64,000 nucleotides of DNA from Nigrospora sphaerica (Eukaryota; Ascomycota; Sordariomycetes; Amphisphaeriales; Apiosporaceae): the NCBI GenBank assembly GCA_018287875.1, contig JAGVVL010000015.1, forward strand, positions 682,001-746,000, given 5' to 3'. Positions 50,992 through 62,553 of the stretch are shown piece by piece. A program made the position numbers and the translations under genes. Position 1 is the first letter of the stretch; each line of letters opens with the position of its first letter. The notes below the pieces were generated by a model. The model was not told the origin of the DNA. It saw nothing but the letters and a program-made list of their open reading frames with translations, and searched no databases.

Positions 50992-53900
50992 CCGGCGTGA
51001 CCGCGGTAATGGAAAACTCGGTTTGGGGAGAGAGAAGTTGATACACTTGCATGCGCGGATGCCCTTTTGGACGGGTCGCGATGTTAGCGACGAAGATTCG
51101 ACGTGAATCCCGAGGAAAAAATCGGGTTCAAGTCAAGCTACTTGGCTTCTCAGGTCATTGTCTCAGGGTGTGATGTTGTGAATCGTACGGTTTCCGCAAT
51201 TATTGCTTCTTCGCTGAGGTCGTCCTCGGGTTCGCTAGAGTCGCCGTCCATCTCGCTAAGGCCGTGATCGGTCTGTTCCTCAATCCACGAAGAGTTCCAC
51301 GCCGCGATACATGCTGTATCCCTGTCCGCCAAGCCCTTATTATTTGTATCCAGCGCCGCGCTAACCTGAAGCCAACCCTCTCCGCTTCGACCACCTACAT
51401 CTTCCAGTATCAAGGAGCCTTCAAGGTTCCGTCCTACCCTTAGGAGCCCTGAGGTCCCCAACCTAGCCCACCCAGCACGTAGTACACCATACCAAGACCC
51501 GCCAACAATGCTGCAGCGTCGCAGTAGCGTCATTAGTCGTCATAGCAATTAAGTTTTCTTAAGTTTATACGTCTCCTGAGTGTGCTGCCGCCAAAATGAG
51601 CGGCAACATGTTTTGGCCTCGTAGTTGGACGCTATCGTGCTCAAACCTATTTTCAAGGTCAGTTATAAAACTTGAGGCTGAAGTCCGCATGCGTCGCGTC
51701 TGCTTAGAAGAATTATAGTTTCTCTATAGGTCTGGTAGAGCAGTATGCCATGACTAATTAGGTTCATCAGATCGAATTAGAAGGGCGGCATCCTATTGGT
51801 CAGCTCTTTGCGCAGTCTGTGATATGGAACACTGCGTTGTCGTATGCAACTTCTTTAAGGTGCTGTTGACCCAATACGAGGAGGCGCTTAGCTGCTCGAC
51901 ACTACTCCTTGCTGGGGTGAACTAGGGTATGAATGCCATCCAGGAGTGGCAGTGTCCCGCGTAATAGCCCTGCAATTTCCCTGGTGTGCCCCAAACCATT
52001 CTATTATCTGTTCCAATTGCCTTTAAGAGGCCTGAAAGGATCTTCAATATGCCGGACCTCTCAAGAGCTTCCAAAGCGACCTCCCGTCCGTTAGGCAAAA
52101 CCCCGATCAATATTCAAACGAAGCAGCCATACTCACAGAGGAAGAGGTGGAGACTACCTTCTGCGGCGAGCAAGCGGGCAACGTGGGTAAAGCGGGAAGA
52201 GCGAGAAAGGCGCTAGCCTAGTGTTATGCTGCAATACAAGCCGTTCGGCAGTCCCAGCCGCACAGCTCCTGCTCTATCGTTTGTCTTAATCAAATTGTGT
52301 GTGTTGCAGACAGTGTGTGGCCTGCGGATGCACAAAGCCGGTGAGAGTCTCGTCTCCGGATACCGGTATTCTACTTCTCATAATGTTACATTGCTGCCTG
52401 GCATCATCGTTGGGTACAACAGGCCGAAAAGGAAGATCCGACTGACATGGCCCGGCTCTTCAATGGCGGGGCTGCTGCGTTCGCTCGTCCAACGGCTGTA
52501 TGGCCGCGTCCGCTCTTACGCTAGCTAGCTACCTTCTTGATTAGCAGGCAGCGTAACTATGGCCTGTAAGAATAACCGGCGATACTCGGATTATGGGGTT
52601 TTATATTGTCTCATATCAAATGCCCAAGAGCCTAGTGTGTTGCTCGCTTTAAACATAAACACGCTTTCTAGAAAGCGCCTTCCCAGATCCTCCACGCACG
52701 AGTCGGGGTTTATTTTTAGTAGTTTTATATCCTATCTGTACAGCAACGCATGTACATACGGTCGGGATGTTGTCCGAGAGCCAGTCGCACAACCATAGGC
52801 CGTTCCTTCGCGGGATTTCCACGAACTACTCGCATGGATCCCCAGGCTAGGTACTGTGATCATACCGCCGTATGACGTGGTCAGCTGAAAAGAGTATGCT
52901 TTGCGCAGGGGAATGGTGCATACTCGCACTGGGTGCCGCTGGCGCTGTTGTAGAGCGGCGTGATGCCGTGAGCGCGTACCTACTAAAGCGCCTCAGCCGC
53001 AGCTTATTCTCTTATTCTTCAATATCGTATAAACATTAGTTTTCTAGTTTTCTGGTGAAACCTTTCTCAGGCCAGCTGGACCGGTTTTAGTTAGTATTCT
53101 TATTATCCCAACAGGCCCGGAAAATGCGAATTAAAGCGCGTCTCCACTAGTACTTCAGAATTTCAGACGAGACATCCAGATCTAAGAGTTCGTTACAGGC
53201 TGGTACCATATTCACCATATAAAACACTGCGAATTTAAAGTAAACCACATATCTAGCGCTGTGATCTATATAGCCTGCGCACCAGAGCCAGAGCGATTGC
53301 CGCATTGCAAAGCTTGAGGTCTACATATCTCAGTGCGTAACTGTTTAAATATTTTAACAGGATGTACACACTCTTTAAATACAGACATTCATTTTCTTTC
53401 ACACAACTCGATCATAGTTTTAAAGCCACAGGAGGACCATACGTATAGACCTGTGGATATAGCTCGCGCGACTTTATCAGTCTAGGTACTTGGCTACTTC
53501 GCCCTCAACGCAGCCAACTGTTAGTTCGGCAGCGCTTCCAACATCCTTTTTGTCTACTTCTTTGTTACGGGCCTTAGAATCCAAGCCAAGAAAGGTGGCT
53601 AAGACCCCGCACCAGCCACGAGGGGAATCGGCAAGAAGAGACAATGGGAAGAATCCCTTTGGACCAAGAAGGGAACATTCCCCCCGGCACGCAAAACCCT
53701 CCTCTTCGGGAAAAAGAGACAATAGGTCACGTGCTGGATCCCGGAACCTGGGCGGGAGCCAAAGAGCCGGGCTCCATGGGATCTCGCGAGATCCGCGAGA
53801 TCCAAACCATTAGTGAGGGTATGACTTGGTGTATAACTTAGAAGGATTTCCTACAGGTGGAAAGTTGCGAAGGGAAATTTAACTGAATGAGGGTGTGAAG

Positions 53901-54201
53901 AAGGATTGGCTGTAACTCTTTGGTGGCTTACCCCCTCTTTTCCTCTTGTGATAGATATTTGTCGGACTTGACATCTATCCATTCTTCTACACAAAAGCTA
54001 CTTTGACACAACGGGGTCCAAGGGCCGCAGCACCCACCTCCGGGGTTGTTTGCCTCGCCGCAAGCATGACTGCATTAACACGTGCAGGCCTTTTTCATAC
54101 GCAAAACCGCGTTTGTGTACGACCCTACGTAGGCGCCAGGGAACGGCTTGCCAGCCGCAGCGACGGCGGCCGCCGGAACCGAAGAAGCGCCCGCCGGAGA
54201 A
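50992..54201. other. Gene-free, AT-richer block, possible transposon relics
   Basis: 3.2 kb that is visibly lower in GC than the flanking genes. The minus-strand frame 51150-51533 has a coherent segment (SAALDTNNKGLADRDTACIA, then AWNSSWIEEQ) and an acidic end that gives the impression of a worn mobile-element or repeat-derived protein, but I cannot assign it. At 51922-52110 and 52226-52528 only short frames are seen. No terminal repeats were found by eye. The block separates the candidate RiPP pair from the NmrA/Zn2Cys6 pair. Confidence 0.45.
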
Positions 54202-55500
54202 TCAAGGTTTGCCCTCGAAAACGGCTCGAAGAAAGGCCTCGGCCTCGGTGAACTCAAAGTCGGGAAACAGCCGGTTCATCTCGTCGGACGAGTCCCAGGC
54301 GCCCCGCGCGGTGCTGAGGAGCATGGCGATGGTGACGGCGCGGATCATGGCGGCGGCCTCGGCGCCCGCGAGCGTGTGGTGGCTCCCCTCCATGTTCCAG
54401 GACGACTCGAGACGGCCGGCCTCGAGGTCCTGGGCCGCGAGGCGGTCGACGGCGAAGGGCTGGCCTGTTCTCCCACGCGTCAGCATCACCCGCGCTCTCG
54501 TAGGGGGGGGGGGATGAAAATTAAGAAAGGGGAAGGGCCTCTCACCTCGCACGCGTTGGCCGATCCGCAGAATCTCGGCAAAGGTCAGGCGGTTCCCGCG
54601 CATGCCGCCGACGACGGGCCAGCGGCCCTCGTGGTCGACGGCGCGGGCGACGATGGCGGCGTAGTCGGCCACGGCCGTCAGCGTCAGGACGGCCCTGTCC
54701 TCGTGGCCGGCGAGGACCATGGCGCGCCGGTGCTCGAAGTCGAAGATGCTCTGCAGCAGGCCGAGGTGCTTGTTCGTGCGGTAGGGGAATGCCAGGTAGT
54801 CGAGGAAGAGGCCGGGCTGGAACAGGGTGTACTCCAGAACCTGCGCAAGGGTCAGACCCGGGGGGGGGAAGGGGAGGGGTTTTCGTCTCGTACGTCGCCG
54901 TCGGCGTTGACCTCCTTTAGGTACTCTCGCGTCTTCACCTTGCCCGCCAGCCCCGGCATACCGTCCGTGCCTTTGCTGTGACGTCGTCAGTCGGGGACCC
55001 TAGGAGGGAAAGGGGGCACGGGGCGCGTCCTCACCATGCGTGCTCGCTCGGGGCAAAGCGCTTTACGCCCGCCGCGATGGCCGCATCGATAAGGTTCTTC
55101 TGCGTGGTGCCATCGGGGTCGAAAAGAACCTGGACGAAGGACAGCAGCGTGTGCGTCCCGCTGAGAGCGTCCACTAGGCTTTCCTTGTCGTCATATTTGA
55201 CGGCTTTCCAGCCCACACCCGCGGGGAGGCGCGTATCTGCCGTCTCCTGGTCACGAAAATGTGAGTTTCAATTCGGAAAAGGCGACACCGGAAGCTACAT
55301 GGTTAGTCGAGATCGTTGCTCACAGCTCGGCTTAGGACGGTGATGGTGTGTCTTTTCGTGGCGACGAGAGCGTCAATGACTTCTCTGGCGACCTCTAGGC
55401 ACAAGTGGGTTAACCAGTTTCAGTGACGGCCCATTGCGGGATCGCTGGGCATGGGGATTAACTAACCCCCGGAGCCACCAGCTACTGCGATATTGACCAT
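54202..55500 (-). CDS. NmrA-like/isoflavone-reductase-type NAD(P)-binding protein
   Basis: Six exons, complement(54202-54464, 54546-54840, 54894-54975, 55035-55246, 55324-55394, 55467-55500), give 318 residues with consistent phases. The first intron splits the nucleotide-binding Gly motif: VAGGSG joins to EVAREVIDALVATKRHTITVL. Later blocks are LPAGVGWKAVKYDDKESLVDAL, FAPSEHAC and GLAGKVKTREYLKE. Then come the family motif FQPGLFLDYLAFPY and an atypical C-terminal half ending FTEAEAFLRAVFEGKP. The last intron is 81 nt and frame-neutral. The fold is the atypical short-chain dehydrogenase NmrA/isoflavone-reductase-like group; members either reduce small aromatic substrates or sense the NADP redox state. 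The Gly motif (GGSGEVA) differs from the common GGTGxxG, so coenzyme preference is uncertain. It shares a 650-bp promoter with the Zn2Cys6 regulator. Confidence 0.88.
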
Positions 55501-56150
55501 GTTGAGAGGTATGGATCGATCAAATCGGTGATGCAGAAGACGTTTCGAAGGCGAGCGGAGTATTGGATTGGCAGTGGAATGCGTTGAGAATGATTTACTG
55601 GACATACACAGGCAATATTGCGAAGCCGACGGCCATATTATATAACCGTCCGGCATCTACATGTACGTAGACGTCGATGCTACGGCCGCGGCGGAATGGG
55701 ATTGGAGTCATGAATAAGCTTTATCTAAGGCTATATGCAGTATCAGCTTTTCGGATTAAAAATCAATACGGTATACGAAGGGGAAGACTCTGTAAATGTG
55801 CCTGGTGACGCTTTTACTGCATTCCGACCCGTTGTCCTATTGGACGAGACGAAGCTGGGCGTTGCCGGCTTCCGTTAGCCCGCCAACCCACCGTCCTTTT
55901 CCTCCGCCGCGGCGGAACAAGGACGCTTCCCAACGGGTAACGCGGACGAAGTGGTGCAGTTACGCCCGTATTAACGAAGAGCATCAGGGCGCACAATTGC
56001 TTCACTGTCTTCCATCTCCGCGGAGCAAACGTCAATTGCGCTGTTCCTACAATCAGCTCCTCGGCGAAGTCCTTCCATCCAGACTCCACCCGTCTGCCGT
56101 CTGCCCGCAGCGCCGCCAGCCCGTCTGGGCTGTGGCTCCCCAATCCCGCG
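55501..56150. promoter_or_regulatory. Divergent promoter of NmrA-like and Zn2Cys6 genes
   Basis: 650 bases between divergent start codons, consistent with co-regulation of a target gene and its regulator. No individual site stands out. Confidence 0.4.
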
Positions 56151-58425
56151 ATGCCGGAAGCCGACGCACCCGGTTTGTCCCCCCCTCTGGCGACGGCGGC
56201 GGCGGGGGGAACAGCCGCGCCAGCGCCCAAGCGACGCAAGCTGCGCAAGGGCACGGTGAGCTGCTGGGAGTGCAAGCGGCGCAAGACGCGGTGCACGTAC
56301 GCGTCGTCGACCGCCGCCATCTGCGATGGGTGCCGGAGCCGCCGGACGCCCTGCACCAGCCAGGCCTTTAGCGACGAGCCCGCGCCGGCCGCCGGCCGCA
56401 CCGCCGCCCGCCTCTGCCGCGTCGAGTCGCTCGTCGAGCAGCTGGCGCACCAGCGAGGCGTCGAGGTACCGCCGCCGCCCAGCGCGGAGCCGGTACGTTG
56501 TTGGGTCATGACCGGAGCGCCTCCCCGTGGAGTATAACTGACGAGCGACGGGGGTGGGAAAGGCCGTCCCCGCGGCCCCCGAGGACCCCCAGGCCGCCGC
56601 CGGGGCGACGCCACCTCGTCCCGGCCGGGCGGCGGACGACGACTTGGCGGCGGTCTCGCGGGCTCTCCTGGCCGTGTGGCCGGATGACGACGACATGGAG
56701 CTCATGCTGCGCGTGCCCACCAGCCTGACCATAATGACACACGGGCTTGTGTGCGCGCCGTATGCGCGCGTGGTATCGTCGGCGATGGCGGGCGGCGACG
56801 ACGACGAGAACGACGACGCGGCGTGGTCGCCGCGGCGGCTGCAGCTACAGCCGCGGCCGGCGCCCGGCACGCACCCGGTCCTGATCGCGCGGCGGCTCCT
56901 CCTTCTCGCGGCGCTGCTGCGGGGGGTGCCCGAGGCGGCGGCCGAGGCGCTGCTCGGCGGCGGGCGGCTGCGCGTCGGCTACCGCGCGCACATGGCGCGG
57001 GCCGTCGACGCGGCGCGGCTCGTGACGGCCGACGACGGCCTCGCGGGCGGCTCGCTCGACGGGCTCGAGTGCGTCCTGCTCGAGGCCATGTACCTCAACA
57101 ACGAGGGCCGGCTGCGGCGCGCCTGGCTCGCCAACCGCCGCGCCCTCGCCCTCGCCCAGCTCTGGCGGATGCCGGCGCGCGCGCCGCCCGCCCTCGCGCC
57201 CGAGACGCGCGCCCGCGTCGACCCGGCCTACCTCTGGTTTCGCCTCGTCTGCTCCGACCGCTACCTCTCGCTCATGCTGGGCCTGCCGCAGGGCGCCCCC
57301 GCCGCCGACGCCGCCTTCGCCGCCCCCGCCGCCCTGGCCGCCTGCGGCGCGCCCCTCGAGCGCTTCGAGCGCCTCTACACCGTCGCCTGCGGCCTCGTCA
57401 TCGAGCGCAACCGCGCCGCGCGCACCGACGCCGCCGCCACGCGCCGTGTCGACGCCCTGCTCCGTGACGCCGCCGCCCTCATGCCGCCGGCCTGGTGGTG
57501 CGCCGCCCCCGATGCCGCCGCCCTCGCCGGCCCCGGCGCCCGCCGCGCCTTCGACGAGTCGCTCCGCATCATGGCCCACATGGCGCTGCGGCACATCCTC
57601 GTCCAGCTGCACCTGCCCTACCTGCTGCTGCCGCCGGCGACCCCCGGCGCCCATGACTACAGCCGCATGGTGGCCGTCGACGCCTGCCGCGCCATCGTCG
57701 CCCAGTTCCTCGCCTTCCGCGCCCTCGTGCCCGGCACCGTCTACTGCCGCGGCCTCGACTTCGTGGCCTTTATTGCCAGCACCGTCCTGTGCCTGGCGCA
57801 CATCGAGGCGCACCGCTTGCAGCAAGAGGACGAAGAGGGCGGCGACGACGACGGCCGTTATCTGGGGCCGCCCCGCCTCGCCACCGCCTTCCAGTCCCTC
57901 GCCCACCAGCGGCCCGGCGACCGCGCCCTGCTCGACCGCGCCCTGGCCTGCCTCGACGCCACGGCGGGGACGCGCGACGACGCCATCGCTCGGCGCGCCG
58001 GCGGCATCCTCGGCCCGCTCCTGACCATGGAGGACCGCGCGGCCTGCGGCGGCGCCTGCTACCGCGCCCGCGCTTCCGACGAGGCCCCACCACCGCCGTG
58101 CACCGAGGGGGAGGGGGAGGAGGAGGAGGAGGAGGAGGAGGCGACGCACGACCGGTTGCGCATCGAGATCCCCTACTTCGGGACGGTCCAGGTTGAACGG
58201 CGCCCGTCCGCGCCCGCGCTGTCCGCCGTCGTCTCCGTTCAGCAGCTGGGGGCGCCCGAGGACTGGGAGTCGGCCGGGTTCGGCGGCCTCGGCAGCCACG
58301 CCCACTTCCCCGAACTGTCGTTTGACGACGAGAACGCGTGGGCCTTGCAGGGTGTGGACACGGCCTTGTTCACCAACCTTGCCTACGAACCTGTGGGCCT
58401 CGGCGACAATGAGCTTCGGGTTTGA
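56151..58425 (+). CDS. Zn2Cys6 transcription factor
   Basis: Two exons (56151-56492 and 56563-58425) joined by a 70-nt intron (GTACGT donor, ATAACTGAC branch, GGAAAG acceptor) give 734 residues. The binuclear zinc cluster is complete: Cys38, 41, 48, 58, 61 and 68 in CWECKRRKTRC...CDGCRSRRTPC (spacing 2-6-9-2-6). Basic residues KRRKLRKG precede it. A short coiled-coil-like segment (LCRVESLVEQLAHQ) lies near the exon end. The fungal-specific regulatory domain spans roughly residues 200-480, with the usual YLWFRLVCSDRYLSLMLGLP motif. An acidic Glu run (EGEEEEEEEEEA) occurs near the C-terminus. GC content is extreme, with strong C/G third positions. Position next to the NmrA-like gene suggests that gene as a target, and possibly the UstYa pair farther left, but this is inference. 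Confidence 0.92.
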
Positions 58426-58968
58426 TGCGGATCCGATCGATCGGCCTGGCCTGGATCGTTGGACAAGATGGGGACCGGGTGACGTCCTCGCCCCCTCCTG
58501 CAGGTGTTTGTGGATGGCCGGGGCGCGTGGTAGATTAATCGTTCAAAATGGGTACGAGGGGGGCGGAAGCCAGGCATCCGCTGAACCTCATGAGTAGGAC
58601 GAGTGTGCTGGTTAGTGCTGCTGATAGACGATGGGTTTGGAAAGGGGTGAGTGGCTCATTCATCGCCTCGAGGGCCAATGGGTATATGTACAGGTAATGT
58701 GAATCGGTACGGGCCGCTCGTCCCCTCTTGCCTACAATATCATGCAGCATGCAGCTCCACCCCATGTCTTCTTTCCGCCGTCTTAACCACCATCGGCTTC
58801 GACGTCAACGACGGGATTATTACCTCCCCGTTCATAAAGGCATCAGAACTCCGTAGTCCCCCCGCACCAGTATCTCGCATTACCCCCGCGGCAACACCCC
58901 GTATCTTTGCTCTTGTCTTCTTCTTCTTCTTCGTACACAGCCAGTTCATGGGTCCGCTCCATCACCCA
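58426..58968. other. Convergent 3' spacer
   Basis: Spacer between the 3' ends of the Zn2Cys6 gene and the CWH43 gene, with no coding sequence. A TTCTTCTTCTTCTT stretch near 58917-58932 is low-complexity. Confidence 0.5.
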
Positions 58969-61900
58969 TCAGATGACCATTTTCACCCAGTCGGGGGGCT
59001 TGTAGTACAGCGGCTCATTGAAGACGTGGTAGCGGTGGCCACGGACGCCGCGACCGCGAAAGAGGGAGGGGAAGCGCCAGCCGGCGGGCACTTCGTGCTC
59101 CTGAACCTTGTAGTCGCGCAGGGCCGTCTGAACGTCGAGTTTCGCCACCAGGGCCTTTTGTTCGGCCGTCGTGGGGATCTGGAACTTGGCAACCTGCAGC
59201 TCCGTGTCCGTGATGGTGGAGCGGCTGACGCGGGCATACCCGACGCGCTGCAGCTTCTTATACAGAATATACTCGCACCAGCGGTCCCAATCGCCCGGTT
59301 CGACGTCGTGCATGCCCGACTGCTCCGACACGTATGTGTTGTAGTTGGTCTTCTGCGGTTTGGTCACGAGGTAGCTGAGTAGGATGCTCGGCCGCTGCGT
59401 TGAGCCCATCAACTCGGCCATATACTCCGTCTGCAGCCGCCGGTCGACAGGGTCTTCCTCTTGCCCCGAGTGGAACACGAACACGTCCACCAGTTCGCCG
59501 TAGCAGTCGAGCGTCGCGTGGATCGCCGGTGCCAGCTCCCCCACCGGCGACGGCAGGAGGTGATGCGTCGAGTTCACGATCGGGAACTTGCTGAGCAGCG
59601 CCGCGCCCCACGTGTGTTTGTTGGGCCCGGGGCCATAGTCCACGTACATGCCAAGGTCCTCGGCTAGGAACTGCGTCGTGTCGCGGTTGCCCATGATGAT
59701 GCGCTGCAGGTCCGACTCCAGAAGCCCGATCACGTCCACTTCGAGCTCCTTGAGCAGATTCCGCATGCGGTACTCAGACGACCACATGTTGTTATCCAGC
59801 GAAAAGTGGATGGTCCAAATCCCGGCCGTCAGCACCTTGTCGTCGGCGTGGTACGGCACGTAATCGTTGGTGGGGAAGCGCAGGTACGTCATGACGAGGA
59901 AGAAAATATTGATCATCACCAACGCCAGTGTGTGGTAGTTTCGATGTTGCGACAGCGCAGCCGGCTTCTGTCTGTTCTCGGTCGGACGTGGACGCGCCAG
60001 TGTCGACAGATTGAAGACGCCGGCTCCGATGAAGACCATCATGGTGATCATGACCCAGTCCGTGTGCTCGCGGACAAGGGGACCGCCTGGGACGAAAGCG
60101 TACGCCACGACCCAGACGTGGAACAGTACCAAGAAGTTGTAGACAAAGAAGCCCAGCCCGAAGGTGACGGCCGGACTCTTCTTGGCGGCGTTGATCAGCA
60201 TCGGGCCGGCAATGGCCATCAGGTAGAAAGCGGTCGCGAGTGCCCCGTAATAGCCGAGCCAGTTGGGGTACGAGGTCAGCACCGCTGCTCCCACGCATCC
60301 AATGCCGTACATGGTCCAAGTGCTGGCGAGATTCGGCCGTGCGATACCGGTTAGTAGGCCCAAGGACATGGCCGCCACGGTGAGCCAGCCGTGAGTGGCA
60401 GACTGAGGGCCGCGCACAGGGTAGCCCTCCCAAACCCACAGGATCATGGTACTGCTGTCAGAGAGCAGCGAGTGCATGCCGAAAAACACACCGGCGACGC
60501 CCAAGGCAGACAAGATGGGCCACCCGGCTTGCGCGTCCTCTTTCCCGATACCGGTGTTGAGCGGCGCTCTGCGAGTGAAACGCCAGGCGGCCAGAACCGC
60601 CAAAGCCAGGCCGATCTCATTTTTGCCGCCGTTGTCCGCATGCATGATGGGCCAGATCGGATTGTTCGTCCACCAAGCGAATTTGGCAGCCGAAGACAGG
60701 ACGAGACCGACGGTCCATGCCAAAATTTTGGATTCCAGGCGCACCTCGTGAATATTTTCCGAAAAGAGCGTTGCAGCCCACGAGAGACAAGCCATCCAAA
60801 CGCCGAAACCGACCGTAAACAGCCGGTTCGCCGGGTTCTTGACCTGCCAGGCCGCCAGGCCGGCGAGCGAGAGGAGGTGACATATCCTCAGGTGGTTGAT
60901 CACGAGAGATCGAAGGGGCTTGATGCACAGAAGCAGAGGCGAGATGGTGGCCATGACCAACGCCTCGTAACCCGAGATGCCCATGTACCACAGCGGAAAG
61001 TACCAGATCACAACGCCCAGGCTCGTGAGCATGGACCAGAAGACGAAGCCATGGTAGACTTCAGCAGCCGTGTCTAGGATTTCCCGCCATGAGAACTTGA
61101 CCTCGAAAAGGCCGGCCGTCAGTCGAATCTTTTCCTGCTCGAGGGCCGTTGACGAATTGTCGCTATAGACAGGTATCAGTATTTAACAACGCGCTTTGAC
61201 GCGAGCAGCCTCCACGCTGCTTCACACTCGCTCGGCCCAGATTTTACGCATGTCCAACCAGAAAGCATTTCCATACAGCCGTGGAGCAGGGCCCCAGTCC
61301 AGGCTTCCCATCGGGATCCGAACGGGGCGGTTGAGAATAAAATGCCAACGGGGCTAATTGTGGGAGGCCGCCCCAAAATGGGATGCTGGGGAGGACGGCA
61401 ACCGCTCCGTTGTGTCCATTCTCGCATTCCCATCGCAAGACACGCGGAAGCAAGATAGAGCCTTCGCGGCGGAAGACGCGGCGGTCGCCTGGAGCACAGG
61501 TGGGCAGCGGCTTGGGCAGGAACCGAGCGAGTGCGCACATGTACGGATGCAGCTAAAGAGGGAGCCTTTAAACGTACCCCTGACTGAGCCCACCGACGTC
61601 GCGGACGACAATCTCCAGGGACGAGAAATCCAGGACGGTAACGGCGTCGAACGCGACATCAAACAGGATCAAGGACCACTCGAAAAAGGCATAAGTGGTG
61701 TAGGCTACGAGAAGGGTCAGCTCGCGCACGGGCAAGAAGGTATGCGATTCCACCTACCACCGGCAACGCGGTGGACTTTGTGCTGAATGAAAAAGTACAC
61801 CATCGGGATTATAGTGCCAAAGAAGGCGGTGGCCAGGTATTTTCGGCATTTGATCGCGTTCGCGTTCGGCGGGCTGAGGGCGAGGCAGCCCAGGGTCCAA

Positions 61901-62553
61901 GGAAGGGTTGCGACGAGGTAGGCGATCATGAAGATGTCGTGCCAATCGTGGTCATCTGTCGAGGTGATGTAGGTCCAGCCGCCGCAAGTCAGGGTGCGGA
62001 ACAGGCCGACGCCGGCGACGAACTTGGGTAGTTTGTTGCCGGCGCGCGCGGTCATGAGGTACCATAGTCCGACGAGGGCGAAGCGCGGGCCTGCGGGCGA
62101 TGGTCAGCCACTCTCTGGCGCTGCCCCGCGCATCCCGACGCACCGAGCTGCTCGTTTCGAGGCACTTGGCACGCGGCGCGCGAGCTCAGAGGCCGAGAAC
62201 ATACCAGAAGTGAGCGCGATGAAGAACTGGAAGAAGGATCGCTCGGGGTACCGGTCCCCAATGGTGGCCGAGACGGACGGGAACCACTCTTGCGGGTAGC
62301 CGTGGAACTCATTCTTAACGATCGTGTGGTAGTGCAGCTTAAGGCCGAGGACCAGGGCGCTGATGAAGGCGGCTATGGCACACGAGAGAGGCGATTAGCT
62401 GGGACATGGCCAAGCGACCACGGCGGCAGCGGTGCGAGGAGTGGTAGGCAAGAGGCACTGACTGTATGCGGCCGCGGTGTGCGCATAGGATACCCATTTC
62501 GCGTTGAGAGCGAGCAGCGCCCCGCTCGGCTTGTCCTTGTAAGTCGACACCAT
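58969..62553 (-). CDS. cwh43: CWH43, GPI-anchor lipid-remodelling protein
   Basis: Exons complement(58969-61162, 61578-61704, 61758-62090, 62205-62372, 62463-62553) give 970 residues; all phases agree. The N-terminal third is the PGAP2/FRAG1-like multi-pass domain ([56 protein letters not shown]). A long multi-pass middle region follows ([37 protein letters not shown], then further helices). From about residue 686 the C-terminal endonuclease/exonuclease/phosphatase-like domain begins with [17 protein letters not shown], then [28 protein letters not shown] and [12 protein letters not shown], ending with [17 protein letters not shown]. In yeast CWH43 exchanges the lipid of GPI anchors for ceramide in the ER; length matches fungal orthologues (about 950-1000). 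Intron 4 is unusually long (415 nt). Confidence 0.93.

Noticed and set aside
54465..54545. Reading the 81-nt segment as coding in the NmrA-like gene
   Set aside because: It is frame-neutral but has GTGAGA and AACAG borders and encodes a Pro/Phe-rich insert that breaks the family pattern; treated as an intron.
56845..58305. 486-codon minus-strand frame opposite the Zn2Cys6 gene
   Set aside because: It is the antisense shadow of a very GC-rich coding exon; the plus-strand frame carries the real motifs.
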